Below are positions 38,578 to 46,437 of a stretch of DNA of 64,000 nucleotides, piece after piece. Source of the stretch: Gemmatimonas groenlandica (GTDB lineage: Bacteria; Gemmatimonadota; Gemmatimonadetes; Gemmatimonadales; Gemmatimonadaceae); assembly GCF_013004105.1 (NCBI RefSeq), contig NZ_CP053085.1:2604001-2668000 (forward strand), read 5' to 3'. Under the pieces are notes generated by a model that was not told where the DNA came from, did not search any database, and was given only the letters and a program-made list of their open reading frames with translations. Numbering within the stretch: position 1 is the stretch's first letter; each line of letters opens with the position of its first letter. Position numbers and translations under genes: made by a program.

Positions 38578-39895
38578 ATGGCAACGAAAGTGATGATGGA
38601 GGCGCTTTCTCCCACGATGGAGGAAGGACGCCTCGTGAAGTGGGTGAGGAACGTCGGTGATGCCGTGAAGACCGGTGACACCATCGGTGAAGTCGAAACC
38701 GACAAGGCGATCATGGAACTCGTCGCCCGCGGTGACGGCGTGTTGCGCGCGCAGTTGATCACCGAGGGCACCACGGCTGCCGTCGGCGCGGTAATCGGGG
38801 TGATCGCCGCCGCCGACGAAGACATCGCGGCGCTCACCGGCGGATCCGCGCCGGCGCCCGCCGCGGCTTCACCCGCGCCTGCTGCCCCTGCTGCTGAACC
38901 GGCTGCTGCCCTTGCTGCTGCGCCGGCCGCCGCACCGGCTGTCGAGCCGGCCGCCGACGTCGCGGCGCCATCGGGCCCCGTGCGTTCGTCTCCGCTCGCG
39001 CGGCGCATGGCCGCCGAGAAAAGGCGTGAACATCGGCGCCATCCATGGCAGCGGACCGGGCGGCCGCGTAATCCGTCGCGACATCGAAGGCGCAGCCGCC
39101 GCGGCACCAGTCGCGGCCGCCGCGCCGGCGCCGGCGCCGTCCGCAGCACCGGCGGCCAACGCGTCGTCCAAGGGGGCGCCGACTGCCGTCGCCACCGCCA
39201 TGCAGATCGACGGCGAATTCAAGGACGTGGCCCTCACGCAGATGCGCAAGACGATTGCACGTCGCCTGAGCGAGTCCATCGGCCCGATACCGACGTTCTA
39301 TCTCACGTCGGAAATCGACATGACGAAGGTGGGACAGTTGCGCGAGCAGATGGTAGCGAACGGCGATCAGTACAAGGTGTCCGTCAACGACATCATCATC
39401 AAAGCCGTCGCCATCGCGCTCACCCGTCACCCTGAGTGCAATGCACACTGGATGACGGATCACATCCGCTATTTCAGCGCGGCGCACGTCGGCATGGCGG
39501 TGGCCACCGACGACGGTCTGATCGTGCCGGTGATTCGCGACGCGCAGCTCAAGGGGCTCGGCCAGATCGGTAAGGAGGCGCGCGAGCTCGCCAAGAAGGC
39601 ACGTGAACGGAAACTGCAACCGGCCGAGTTCACGGGCGGCACGTTCTCCGTGTCCAACCTCGGCATGTTCGGGATCGATCAGTTCACGGCGATCATCAAT
39701 CCGCCCGAGGCGGCGATTCTGGCCGTCGGCGCGACGGAGACGAAGCCGGTGTGGGAGAACGGCCAGTTCGTGCCGCGGCAGCGCATGCGCGTCACGATGA
39801 GCTGCGATCACCGCGTGATCGATGGCGCGGTCGGCGCCAAATTCCTGCAGACGCTGCGCAGTCTGCTCGAAGCGCCCATGATGATGCTCTTCTAG
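38578..39895 (+). pseudogene. pdhC: Pyruvate dehydrogenase E2 (dihydrolipoyl acetyltransferase), frameshifted
   Basis: Acetyl-transferring core of the complex. Frame 1 from 38578 encodes the lipoyl domain (MEALSPTMEEGRLVKW, lipoyl-lysine in EVETDKAIMEL), an Ala/Pro linker, and the beginning of the E1/E3-binding domain (SPLARRMAAEK). At the A run 39019-39022 the reading must skip one base to continue as GVNIGAIHGSGPGGRV and the whole catalytic domain, which keeps MSCDHRVIDGA at its end. With one A fewer the protein would be a normal E2 of about 438 residues. The damage may be a real indel, a sequencing error or slippage; all other domains look under selection. Confidence 0.88.
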
Positions 39896-39960
39896 TTCAC
39901 GACTCCAACGTTCCAGATCCCGGATCGTTACGACACCGCCGCTAGTATCACCGCCAGTAC

Positions 39961-39999
39961 CCGAACGCACCAATCGCCACGCGCAGTTGGTGCGTTCGG
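39961..39999 (+). terminator. Hairpin terminator after the pdh genes
   Basis: A perfect 13-bp stem (39961-39973 with 39987-39999) and a 13-nt loop, 65 bp after the E2 stop and 41 bp before the next start. It probably ends the lipA-pdhABC transcript. Confidence 0.75.
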
Positions 40000-40040
40000 C
40001 GTTGTCGATCGTCCTTGACGCAGCCCTCAACGCCCGGTCA

Positions 40041-43000
40041 ATGCGACGATTCTCTACGCGCTTAGCGCTGTTCTGTGTCCTGTCAGTGCTCTCGGCTTGC
40101 TCCGGCGGCGATTCGCCGGCCGGACCGACGACGCTGCCTCCGCCCCCCACACCGGCCCCGATTCCGCCGGGCGTGCTGAGCATCGCGGTAGCGGGGCTAC
40201 CCACCGGCACCAACGCGGATATCACCGTTGCCGGCGCCGCCTTCGCGCGCGCCGCCAGCGGTACCGTGAGCTGGGTCGATGTGCCCGCCGGCCAGCATAC
40301 GATTTCCGTCCGTCCCGTGCGGACCGCCGACGGCACCTACGCCGCGACGCCGTCCTCGTTCAGCGTCACCGTGGTCAGCGGATCCACACCGACGACCGCG
40401 ACAATCACATACGCGCCGCTGCCCAGCGCACTCGACCTGGCGATCGCCGGCGTGCCGGGTGGCATCGATGCCCCGGTCACTGTGTCGGCGCCCGGCGGAG
40501 GCGATATCGCCGCGCCGGCCTCACGCCTGCTGACCAACGCCAACACCGGCCGCTGGAAAGTCTCCGCCGGCACGCTGCTCTCCGGCGGATTCCGCTATGC
40601 GCCGTCGCCCGCGGCCATCGATACGCTCGTGCTGTACGGCGACACGGCGCGCGTGACAGTGCGCTATAACGTGTCCAGTGGTGCGCTGGCGGTTGCGCTC
40701 ACCGGACTCCCCACCGGCCTGGCCGGCGCGGTGCAGGTAACCGGTCCGGAGGGCTTCAATCGTGCCCTCACTGGCACGGTCACCCTCACCGAGCTCACTC
40801 CCGGGGCCTATCAGGTGATCGCCTCGACCGTCACCGCGGGCGGCATCAGCTATCGGCCCGCGGCCGATACCGTGAATGTCACCGTCAGCGCCTCGCTGAC
40901 CGCAGCGCCGGCGACGGTCGCCTATGCCGCCCAGGTTGGTCGCGTGGTCGTCACGACCAGCGGACTCCCGAGCGAAGCAACGCCGGCGATGACCCTGACC
41001 GGCGGCAACGTCGCGCGGGCCCTCAGTGGCCCCGCCACGCTCGATTCGCTCCCCGTGGGCAGCTACGCCCTGTCGGCCGGCCTGCTCACCGTCGCCGGGG
41101 TGCGCTACATGCCAGCCACGGCCACTCAGAGTCTGGCAGTCACAACCGGAAACACGACCACCGTCAACGTGGCGTTCAGCGTCGTGCCGACGGTCGTCGA
41201 GGTACCCGTGTCCGGTTTGCCGAACGGCACCGGCGCGAACATTTCGCTCACCGCCCCGAACGGCGACGCGTCGCCAGTGACGGCGACCACCCGCGTCAGC
41301 CCTGCGGCGGCAGGACGTTGGCGCCTCACGGCCGGCAGTGTCACCAGCGGCGGCGCGAGCTATCTGCCCACGCCGACGTCGCGCGACACCACGGTCACGC
41401 CCGGTGACACGCTTCGGTTGCCGGTGCAGTACACGATCACCACCGGGTCGATCGCGATAGTCGTGGGCGGCCTCCCCGGTGGCGCCGCCGGCAGCGTGAC
41501 CGTCACCGGACCGGGCGGCTACACGCAGAACGTGACCAGCACCAGCACGCTCACCCTGCTCGCGCCGGGCAGCTACACCGTGTCCGCCGCCAGCGTCGCG
41601 CCGGCCGGCACCACCTACCTGCCGACGCCCACCTCGCAATCGGTCACCGTGGTGGCCTCCCTGGTGGCCTCGCCCGCCACCGTGTCGTATGCGCTGGCCA
41701 CCGGCGCCGTGGCTATTTCCACCAGCGGCATGCCGGGCGGTGTCACGCCCACATTCTCGCTTACCGGTACGGGTGCTCCGCGTTCGGCCAGCGGCGCCGG
41801 CACGGTGTCCTCGCTGGAAGTCGGGAGCTGGACCATCAGCGCCAACACGATCGTGAGTGGCGCCACCACCTACACGCCAGCGCCGTCGTCGCAGAGTGTG
41901 TCGATCACGCCGAACGGCACCGCGACGGCCAGCTTCGCGTATACGACGACGGTGGCCACGAACTACGCGATCACCAACGTCTACCTCACGCAGGCCATTC
42001 AGAAACTCGACAACTCGGTCACGCTGGTGGCGGGTCGCGACGCACTGCTCCGCGTATTCGTCCAGGCCAATGCCGCCAACACCGCGCGCCCCGATGTGCG
42101 CGTGCGCATCTACGACGGCGCCTCGTTGCTGCAGACCACCACGATTTCGGCTCCTGAGACGAGCGTCCGCACCGCGATGGCCGAGGGCACGTTGACCTCG
42201 ACGTGGAACCTGCTGGTGGCCGGTGCCAACATCCGCACCAGCACGCGTGTGCTGGTCGATCTCGATCCGACACTCGCAGTCACCGACGCGGACCGCAGCG
42301 ACAACACGTGGCCGACCAACGGCACGCCGCAGAGTATCAGCGTGAACACCGTGCCGACGTTCAACGTGCGGTTCGTGCCGATCGTCGTCGGCGCGCTCAC
42401 CGGCAATGTGACGGCGGGCAACAAAGCCTCATTCCTGTCATCGGTGCAGCGCATGTTCCCGTTGAGCGCGGTGTCGTCGGATGTGCGCGCGCCGTTCACC
42501 TCGAGCGCCACCGCGATCCAGAGCAACGACGGCAACGGCCAGTGGCTCACCGTGCTGAGCGAGATCAACGCGTTGCGCACCACCGATGGCGCGCCGAGCA
42601 CGATGCACTACTACGGCGTGCTGAAGGTCTCGTACACCAGCGGCATCGCCGGGTATGGCTACGTGCCCGGGCGCGCCGCCATCGGCTGGGATTATCTGCC
42701 CAGCGGCGATCTGGTGGCCGCCCATGAGTGGGGCCATAACTTTTCGCGGCAGCACGCGCCCTGTGGAACGTCGGGCGATGCGAGCTATCCGTATGCAGGC
42801 GGTGTGATCAACTTCTGGGGCTGGAACAGCTTGTCGAACACGCTGGTGTCGCCCACCTGGACCGACGTCATGGGCTACTGCGGCAACCAGTGGATCAGCG
42901 ACTACAACTGGGCGGCCGTGATGCAGTATCGCAGTGCCTCCGGCGGCGTGTCGTCAGCCGACGCGTCGGGGGAGGGCTTGCTGGTGTGGGGCCGGGTCGT

Positions 43001-43532
43001 GAACGGACAGATTCAGCTCGAGCCGGCATTCCGCGTCACTGCCCCGGTCAGCGCAAGCGCCCCGTCCGCGTCGCACCGGCTCGAGCTGCTCGATGCCGAC
43101 GGTACCACGCTGCTGGATACGCCCATCGAGGCGCAGCGGGTCGATCATGCGACGGCATCCGACGAACGCCAGTTCGCGGTCATCGTGCCGTGGAGCACGA
43201 CGCTCGAGGCGCGACTCGCCTCCATCCGGGTACGCGACGTGCGCTCCCCGTTGTCGGCCGTGGCCCGCAAGAGCGCGCGGATGACGGCCCCGGCCGCGGC
43301 TGGTACAGGTGGTACGCCGATCGCGCCGCAACTGCAGGCGCAGGTCGAACGCACCACGGACGGACGGGCGCGTGTCACGTGGAACAGCTCGGCCTATCCC
43401 ATGGCCATGGTGCGTGACGCGTCGACGGGCGCGTTGATGGGCTTCGTGCGGCGCTCCGGCGACGCGGTCGTGACCGGTGGTCGGGCGGTAGACGTGATCT
43501 TCTCGGACGGAGTGCGCACGGTTCGCCGGTAG
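40041..43532 (+). CDS. Large lipoprotein with seven repeats and a metzincin-type protease domain
   Basis: 1163 residues from the ATG at 40041. Lipobox LSVLSAC (Cys20), then a Pro-rich linker. Residues 45-640 hold seven beta-rich repeats of about 85 residues, each starting like LAVALTGLPTG or IAIVVGGLPGG. A CARDB-like segment follows (NVYLTQAIQKLDNSVTLVAG). The catalytic part has HEWGHNFSRQH (His895, His899, His905; HExxHxxxxxH) and a Met-turn VMGYC (Met944), together the marks of a metzincin zinc protease. It lies between pdhC and lpdA, where an E3 gene would be expected. Substrate unknown. An upstream in-frame start at 39987 falls inside the terminator and was rejected. Confidence 0.88.
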   Translation: MRRFSTRLALFCVLSVLSACSGGDSPAGPTTLPPPPTPAPIPPGVLSIAVAGLPTGTNADITVAGAAFARAASGTVSWVDVPAGQHTISVRPVRTADGTYAATPSSFSVTVVSGSTPTTATITYAPLPSALDLAIAGVPGGIDAPVTVSAPGGGDIAAPASRLLTNANTGRWKVSAGTLLSGGFRYAPSPAAIDTLVLYGDTARVTVRYNVSSGALAVALTGLPTGLAGAVQVTGPEGFNRALTGTVTLTELTPGAYQVIASTVTAGGISYRPAADTVNVTVSASLTAAPATVAYAAQVGRVVVTTSGLPSEATPAMTLTGGNVARALSGPATLDSLPVGSYALSAGLLTVAGVRYMPATATQSLAVTTGNTTTVNVAFSVVPTVVEVPVSGLPNGTGANISLTAPNGDASPVTATTRVSPAAAGRWRLTAGSVTSGGASYLPTPTSRDTTVTPGDTLRLPVQYTITTGSIAIVVGGLPGGAAGSVTVTGPGGYTQNVTSTSTLTLLAPGSYTVSAASVAPAGTTYLPTPTSQSVTVVASLVASPATVSYALATGAVAISTSGMPGGVTPTFSLTGTGAPRSASGAGTVSSLEVGSWTISANTIVSGATTYTPAPSSQSVSITPNGTATASFAYTTTVATNYAITNVYLTQAIQKLDNSVTLVAGRDALLRVFVQANAANTARPDVRVRIYDGASLLQTTTISAPETSVRTAMAEGTLTSTWNLLVAGANIRTSTRVLVDLDPTLAVTDADRSDNTWPTNGTPQSISVNTVPTFNVRFVPIVVGALTGNVTAGNKASFLSSVQRMFPLSAVSSDVRAPFTSSATAIQSNDGNGQWLTVLSEINALRTTDGAPSTMHYYGVLKVSYTSGIAGYGYVPGRAAIGWDYLPSGDLVAAHEWGHNFSRQHAPCGTSGDASYPYAGGVINFWGWNSLSNTLVSPTWTDVMGYCGNQWISDYNWAAVMQYRSASGGVSSADASGEGLLVWGRVVNGQIQLEPAFRVTAPVSASAPSASHRLELLDADGTTLLDTPIEAQRVDHATASDERQFAVIVPWSTTLEARLASIRVRDVRSPLSAVARKSARMTAPAAAGTGGTPIAPQLQAQVERTTDGRARVTWNSSAYPMAMVRDASTGALMGFVRRSGDAVVTGGRAVDVIFSDGVRTVRR

Positions 43533-43591
43533 CGTGTGTTTTCCGCTACTTTTCGGGTGCTCTCCCTAGAACACGTCTATCCCCGACTATC

Positions 43592-44995
43592 ATGGCTTTG
43601 TTCGACGTCATTATTCTTGGCGGCGGTCCCGCCGGCTACGTCTGCGCCATCCGCTGCGCCCAGCTGGGCATGCAGGTGGCCGTTATCGAACGCGAAGCGC
43701 TCGGCGGCACCTGCGTGCTGTGGGGCTGCATCCCGGCCAAGTCGCTGCTCGAAAGCGCCGGCCTCGCGGTCAAGCTCGGCAAGGCCGCCGAACACGGCAT
43801 CACCATCGACGGCATCACGCTCGACTTCGGCCCGGCGATGAAGCGCTCACGCAGCATCAGCGCTCAGAACTCCAAGGGTGTCGAGTTTCTGTTCAAGAAG
43901 TACAAGGTGCAGTGGATCCGCGGTGAAGGCGTGATCGAGAAGGGCAAGAAGGTGAGCGTCACGCTTGCCGACGGAAAGAAGGAGACGCACGAGGCCAAGA
44001 AGGCCGTGGTGATCGCCACCGGATCGCGCGTGAAGGGGCTGCCGCAGGCTGGCCTCGAGCTCGACAAGAACGTCGTGCTCTCCAGCGACGACGTGCTCGT
44101 CGCCGAGAAGGCGCCGGCGTCGATGGTGGTGGTGGGCGCCGGTGCGGTCGGCGTGGAGTTCGCCGACGTATTTGCCGCCTTCGGCACGAAGGTCACGATG
44201 GTCGAAGTCGCTCCCACGATTCTCCCCATCGAAGACGCCGATTGCAGCGCGGAACTCGCGAAGGCGTTCAAGAAGCGCAAGATCGACGTCCTCACCGGCG
44301 CCAAGATCACGAGCACCAAGGTCACGAAGACGGGGGCCACGCTGGTCGTCGAAGCCGGCGGCACCACGCACACGCTGGAAGTCGAGAAGGTGCTGGTGGC
44401 GGCCGGGCGCGCGCCGAACGTCGAGAAGATCGGCCTCGAGGCGGTGGGCATCGCCAAGTCGGAACGCGGCTTCGTGAAAATCAACCCGAAGTTCGAGACC
44501 AACGTGTCGGGCTACTACGCCATCGGCGATGTGGCCGGCAATCAGATGCTGGCCCATAAGGGCTCACGCGAAGGGCACGTGCTGGCCGATCTGCTGGGCG
44601 GCGAGCATCCGCATCTCGTGAACTACAACAACATCCCGAGCTGCACGTACTGCCATCCGGAAGTCGCCAGCATCGGCCTCACCGAGCAGGCGTGCAAGGA
44701 TCAGAAGCTCGATTACAAAGTGGGCAAGTTCCCGTTCTCGGCGAACGGCCGCGCACGCACCAGCGGAGAGACTGACGGCTTCGTGAAGATCATCCGTGAC
44801 GCGAAGTACGGTGAGATCCTGGGCGCACACATCGTGGGCGCGCACGCCACCGAGATCATTCACGAGCTCGTGGTCGCCCGCGAAAACGAGTTCACCGTCG
44901 AAGAGATCGACCTCGCGGTCCACGCCCACCCTACGCTCAGCGAAGCGATCGGCGAAGCGGTGCTGGATTCGTTGGGGAAGATGCTGCACGCGTAA
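43592..44995 (+). CDS. lpdA: Dihydrolipoyl dehydrogenase (E3)
   Basis: FAD/NAD flavoprotein reoxidising the lipoyl arm of E2 and GcvH, 467 residues. Seen: FAD fold DVIILGGGPAGY, redox-active disulfide GGTCVLWGCIPAKS (Cys41, Cys46), NAD fold VVVGAGAVGVEFADVFAAFG, and the C-terminal HAHPTLSEAI catalytic pair. It serves both the pyruvate dehydrogenase and the glycine cleavage system encoded in this window. ATG at 43592. Confidence 0.97.
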   Translation: MALFDVIILGGGPAGYVCAIRCAQLGMQVAVIEREALGGTCVLWGCIPAKSLLESAGLAVKLGKAAEHGITIDGITLDFGPAMKRSRSISAQNSKGVEFLFKKYKVQWIRGEGVIEKGKKVSVTLADGKKETHEAKKAVVIATGSRVKGLPQAGLELDKNVVLSSDDVLVAEKAPASMVVVGAGAVGVEFADVFAAFGTKVTMVEVAPTILPIEDADCSAELAKAFKKRKIDVLTGAKITSTKVTKTGATLVVEAGGTTHTLEVEKVLVAAGRAPNVEKIGLEAVGIAKSERGFVKINPKFETNVSGYYAIGDVAGNQMLAHKGSREGHVLADLLGGEHPHLVNYNNIPSCTYCHPEVASIGLTEQACKDQKLDYKVGKFPFSANGRARTSGETDGFVKIIRDAKYGEILGAHIVGAHATEIIHELVVARENEFTVEEIDLAVHAHPTLSEAIGEAVLDSLGKMLHA

Positions 44996-45005
44996 GTAAC
45001 TGCGA

Positions 45006-45067
45006 AGTAAGGGGTATGGGGTACGGCGTATGGGGTACTTCCTACTCCGTCCTCCCTACCCCTTACT
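45006..45067. repeat. Imperfect inverted repeat between lpdA and lipB
   Basis: Arms 45006-45030 and 45043-45067 match at 21 of 25 positions (the outer 11 bp are perfect) around a 12-nt loop. The left arm also contains a direct repeat of GTATGGGGTAC (45014-45024 and 45028-45038). The structure ends 6 bp before the lipB start codon, so it may terminate lpdA transcription or mask the lipB ribosome site. Confidence 0.7.
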
Positions 45068-45073
45068 GCTTCC

Positions 45074-45775
45074 ATGTCTCTGTACGTCCTGGATCTCGGC
45101 CTCACCCCCTACGACGTCGCGTGGTCGCTGCAGAAGCGCGCGGCGTTGGCGCGCAGCGCGGGCACGCTCGATCAGGATCTGCTCATTCTGGTGCAGCATC
45201 CACCGGTGGTAACGCTGGGGCGGAGTACGAAGCCCGGCAATCTGTTGGTGACACCCGAGTATCTGGCCTCGCGCGGCGTGGAACTGCGCGATGTCGAGCG
45301 CGGTGGCGACGTGACCATCCACGAGCCGGGGCAACTGGTGGCCTACCCTATCATTGATCTCAAGCGCCACAAACAGGACCTGCATTGGTATCTGCGGCAG
45401 GTCGAAGAATCGATCATACTGGCACTGCGCACGTTTGGCCTCGAGACGAGTCGCGTGGCGGGCCTCACGGGCGTCTGGAGGGAGGACGCCGGCGAGCGGC
45501 GCAAGCTGGCCAGCATCGGCGTCCACGCGCGCGATTGGGTCACGTGGCACGGCGTGGCGCTCAACGTAGAGAACGATCTGTCGACCTTCGACCACGTGGT
45601 GCCCTGCGGCATCGATCAGGTGCAAATGAGCACTGTCGCGCGCGAGAGCGCGGTCGCCGGGTTGCGGACACCGTCGTTGGGCGAGGTATCACACGCGGTC
45701 GCGGGGGGAGTGGCGTCGGTGTTCGGACTCACGCCCGAGCGGGTGACGCTGGAATCGTTGAACGCGATGTTCTAA
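45074..45775 (+). CDS. lipB: Octanoyl-[acyl-carrier-protein]:protein N-octanoyltransferase
   Basis: Moves octanoate from ACP to lipoyl domains, the step before LipA. 233 residues. The catalytic Cys lies in VPCGIDQV (Cys178) and the Lys in RKLASIGV (Lys144). The family signature reads RGGDVTIHEPGQLVAYP, with Ile and Glu where most members have an aromatic residue and Gly (TYHGPGQ). With LipA and the ligase-like gene it gives a full lipoyl assembly set. Confidence 0.94.
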   Translation: MSLYVLDLGLTPYDVAWSLQKRAALARSAGTLDQDLLILVQHPPVVTLGRSTKPGNLLVTPEYLASRGVELRDVERGGDVTIHEPGQLVAYPIIDLKRHKQDLHWYLRQVEESIILALRTFGLETSRVAGLTGVWREDAGERRKLASIGVHARDWVTWHGVALNVENDLSTFDHVVPCGIDQVQMSTVARESAVAGLRTPSLGEVSHAVAGGVASVFGLTPERVTLESLNAMF

Positions 45776-45808
45776 CCGCGCCGTGTCCGAACGTTGCGAA
45801 ACGCACGA

Positions 45809-45841
45809 AAGCGGGCCGCTCTCCAGGAGAGCGGCCCGCTT
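45809..45841. terminator. Bidirectional hairpin terminator
   Basis: A perfect 14-bp stem (45809-45822 with 45828-45841) between the convergent lipB and lipoprotein genes, flanked by AA and TT so it suits both directions. Confidence 0.85.
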
Positions 45842-45871
45842 GTCATAGCCGACGCGACCGAATCGAGCGAC

Positions 45872-46327
45872 TTACTTGTTGCCGCCCGACTGCGCCTTGC
45901 TGATCGAGTCGAGGCGTTCACGCCCGCGGATGGCGTTCGGAATGCCCGCTTTGCCGGCGAACTCCTCGTAGAAGCTCCATCCGCCGCCCTGGAACTTGCC
46001 GTCCTTCAGGACAACGGGCGTTTCTGTGGCCTTCGCGATGGCGTCTTCGAGAGTGCCTGGCTCCTCACGGTACCAGATCACGTCGACCTTTCCGCCGCCG
46101 GCGATGTAGGTCTGGCGACGGAATCCGCTGATCAGGCGCACTGAATCGGCCGGCAGCGGCGCCTTGAGTGGACCTGCGCCCAGCTCCGCGATGACCTGCT
46201 CGACCGTGCCCTCTTTAGGGATCTTCTTGATCTTGGCGGCACCGAGGTCGGAGCTACATGCGGCCAGTGACGCGAGAACGAAAGTGACAAGCGCGAGTCG
46301 CGCTGATTTGACAAAACGAGTGTGCAT
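45872..46327 (-). CDS. Small lipoprotein of unknown function
   Basis: 151 residues from the ATG at 46327; an upstream in-frame start would add 17 residues. Lipobox LASLAAC (Cys24). The mature part carries IPKEGTVEQVIAELGAG and VDVIWYREEPGTLED, giving an overall feel of small envelope lipoproteins such as the BamE/OmlA group, but I cannot confirm a family. Its upstream region holds the terminator of the large Ig-like gene. Confidence 0.75.
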   Translation of the reverse strand: MHTRFVKSARLALVTFVLASLAACSSDLGAAKIKKIPKEGTVEQVIAELGAGPLKAPLPADSVRLISGFRRQTYIAGGGKVDVIWYREEPGTLEDAIAKATETPVVLKDGKFQGGGWSFYEEFAGKAGIPNAIRGRERLDSISKAQSGGNK

Positions 46328-46380
46328 AGCCTGACGAAAGGGTGAAGCGGAGAATACGTCGAAGTCGTGCAAACGCAAAT

Positions 46381-46408
46381 GGGGGGGAGGCCCGAAGGCC
46401 TCCCCCCC
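46381..46408 (-). terminator. Strong GC-rich terminator of the Ig-like lipoprotein gene
   Basis: A perfect 12-bp stem (46381-46392 with 46397-46408) capped by a CGAA tetraloop, 29 bp past the stop of the gene at 46438. A short T-rich stretch (ATTTGCGTTTG) follows on the minus strand. Confidence 0.85.
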
Positions 46409-46437
46409 ACCTTCATGCGATCATGCGATCGAGCGAA

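Noticed and set aside
39019-39022. Programmed frameshift signal in E2
   Set aside because: A run of four A is short for slippage and +1 recoding usually needs a rare codon or stop at the site; none is evident. An indel or sequencing error is more likely.
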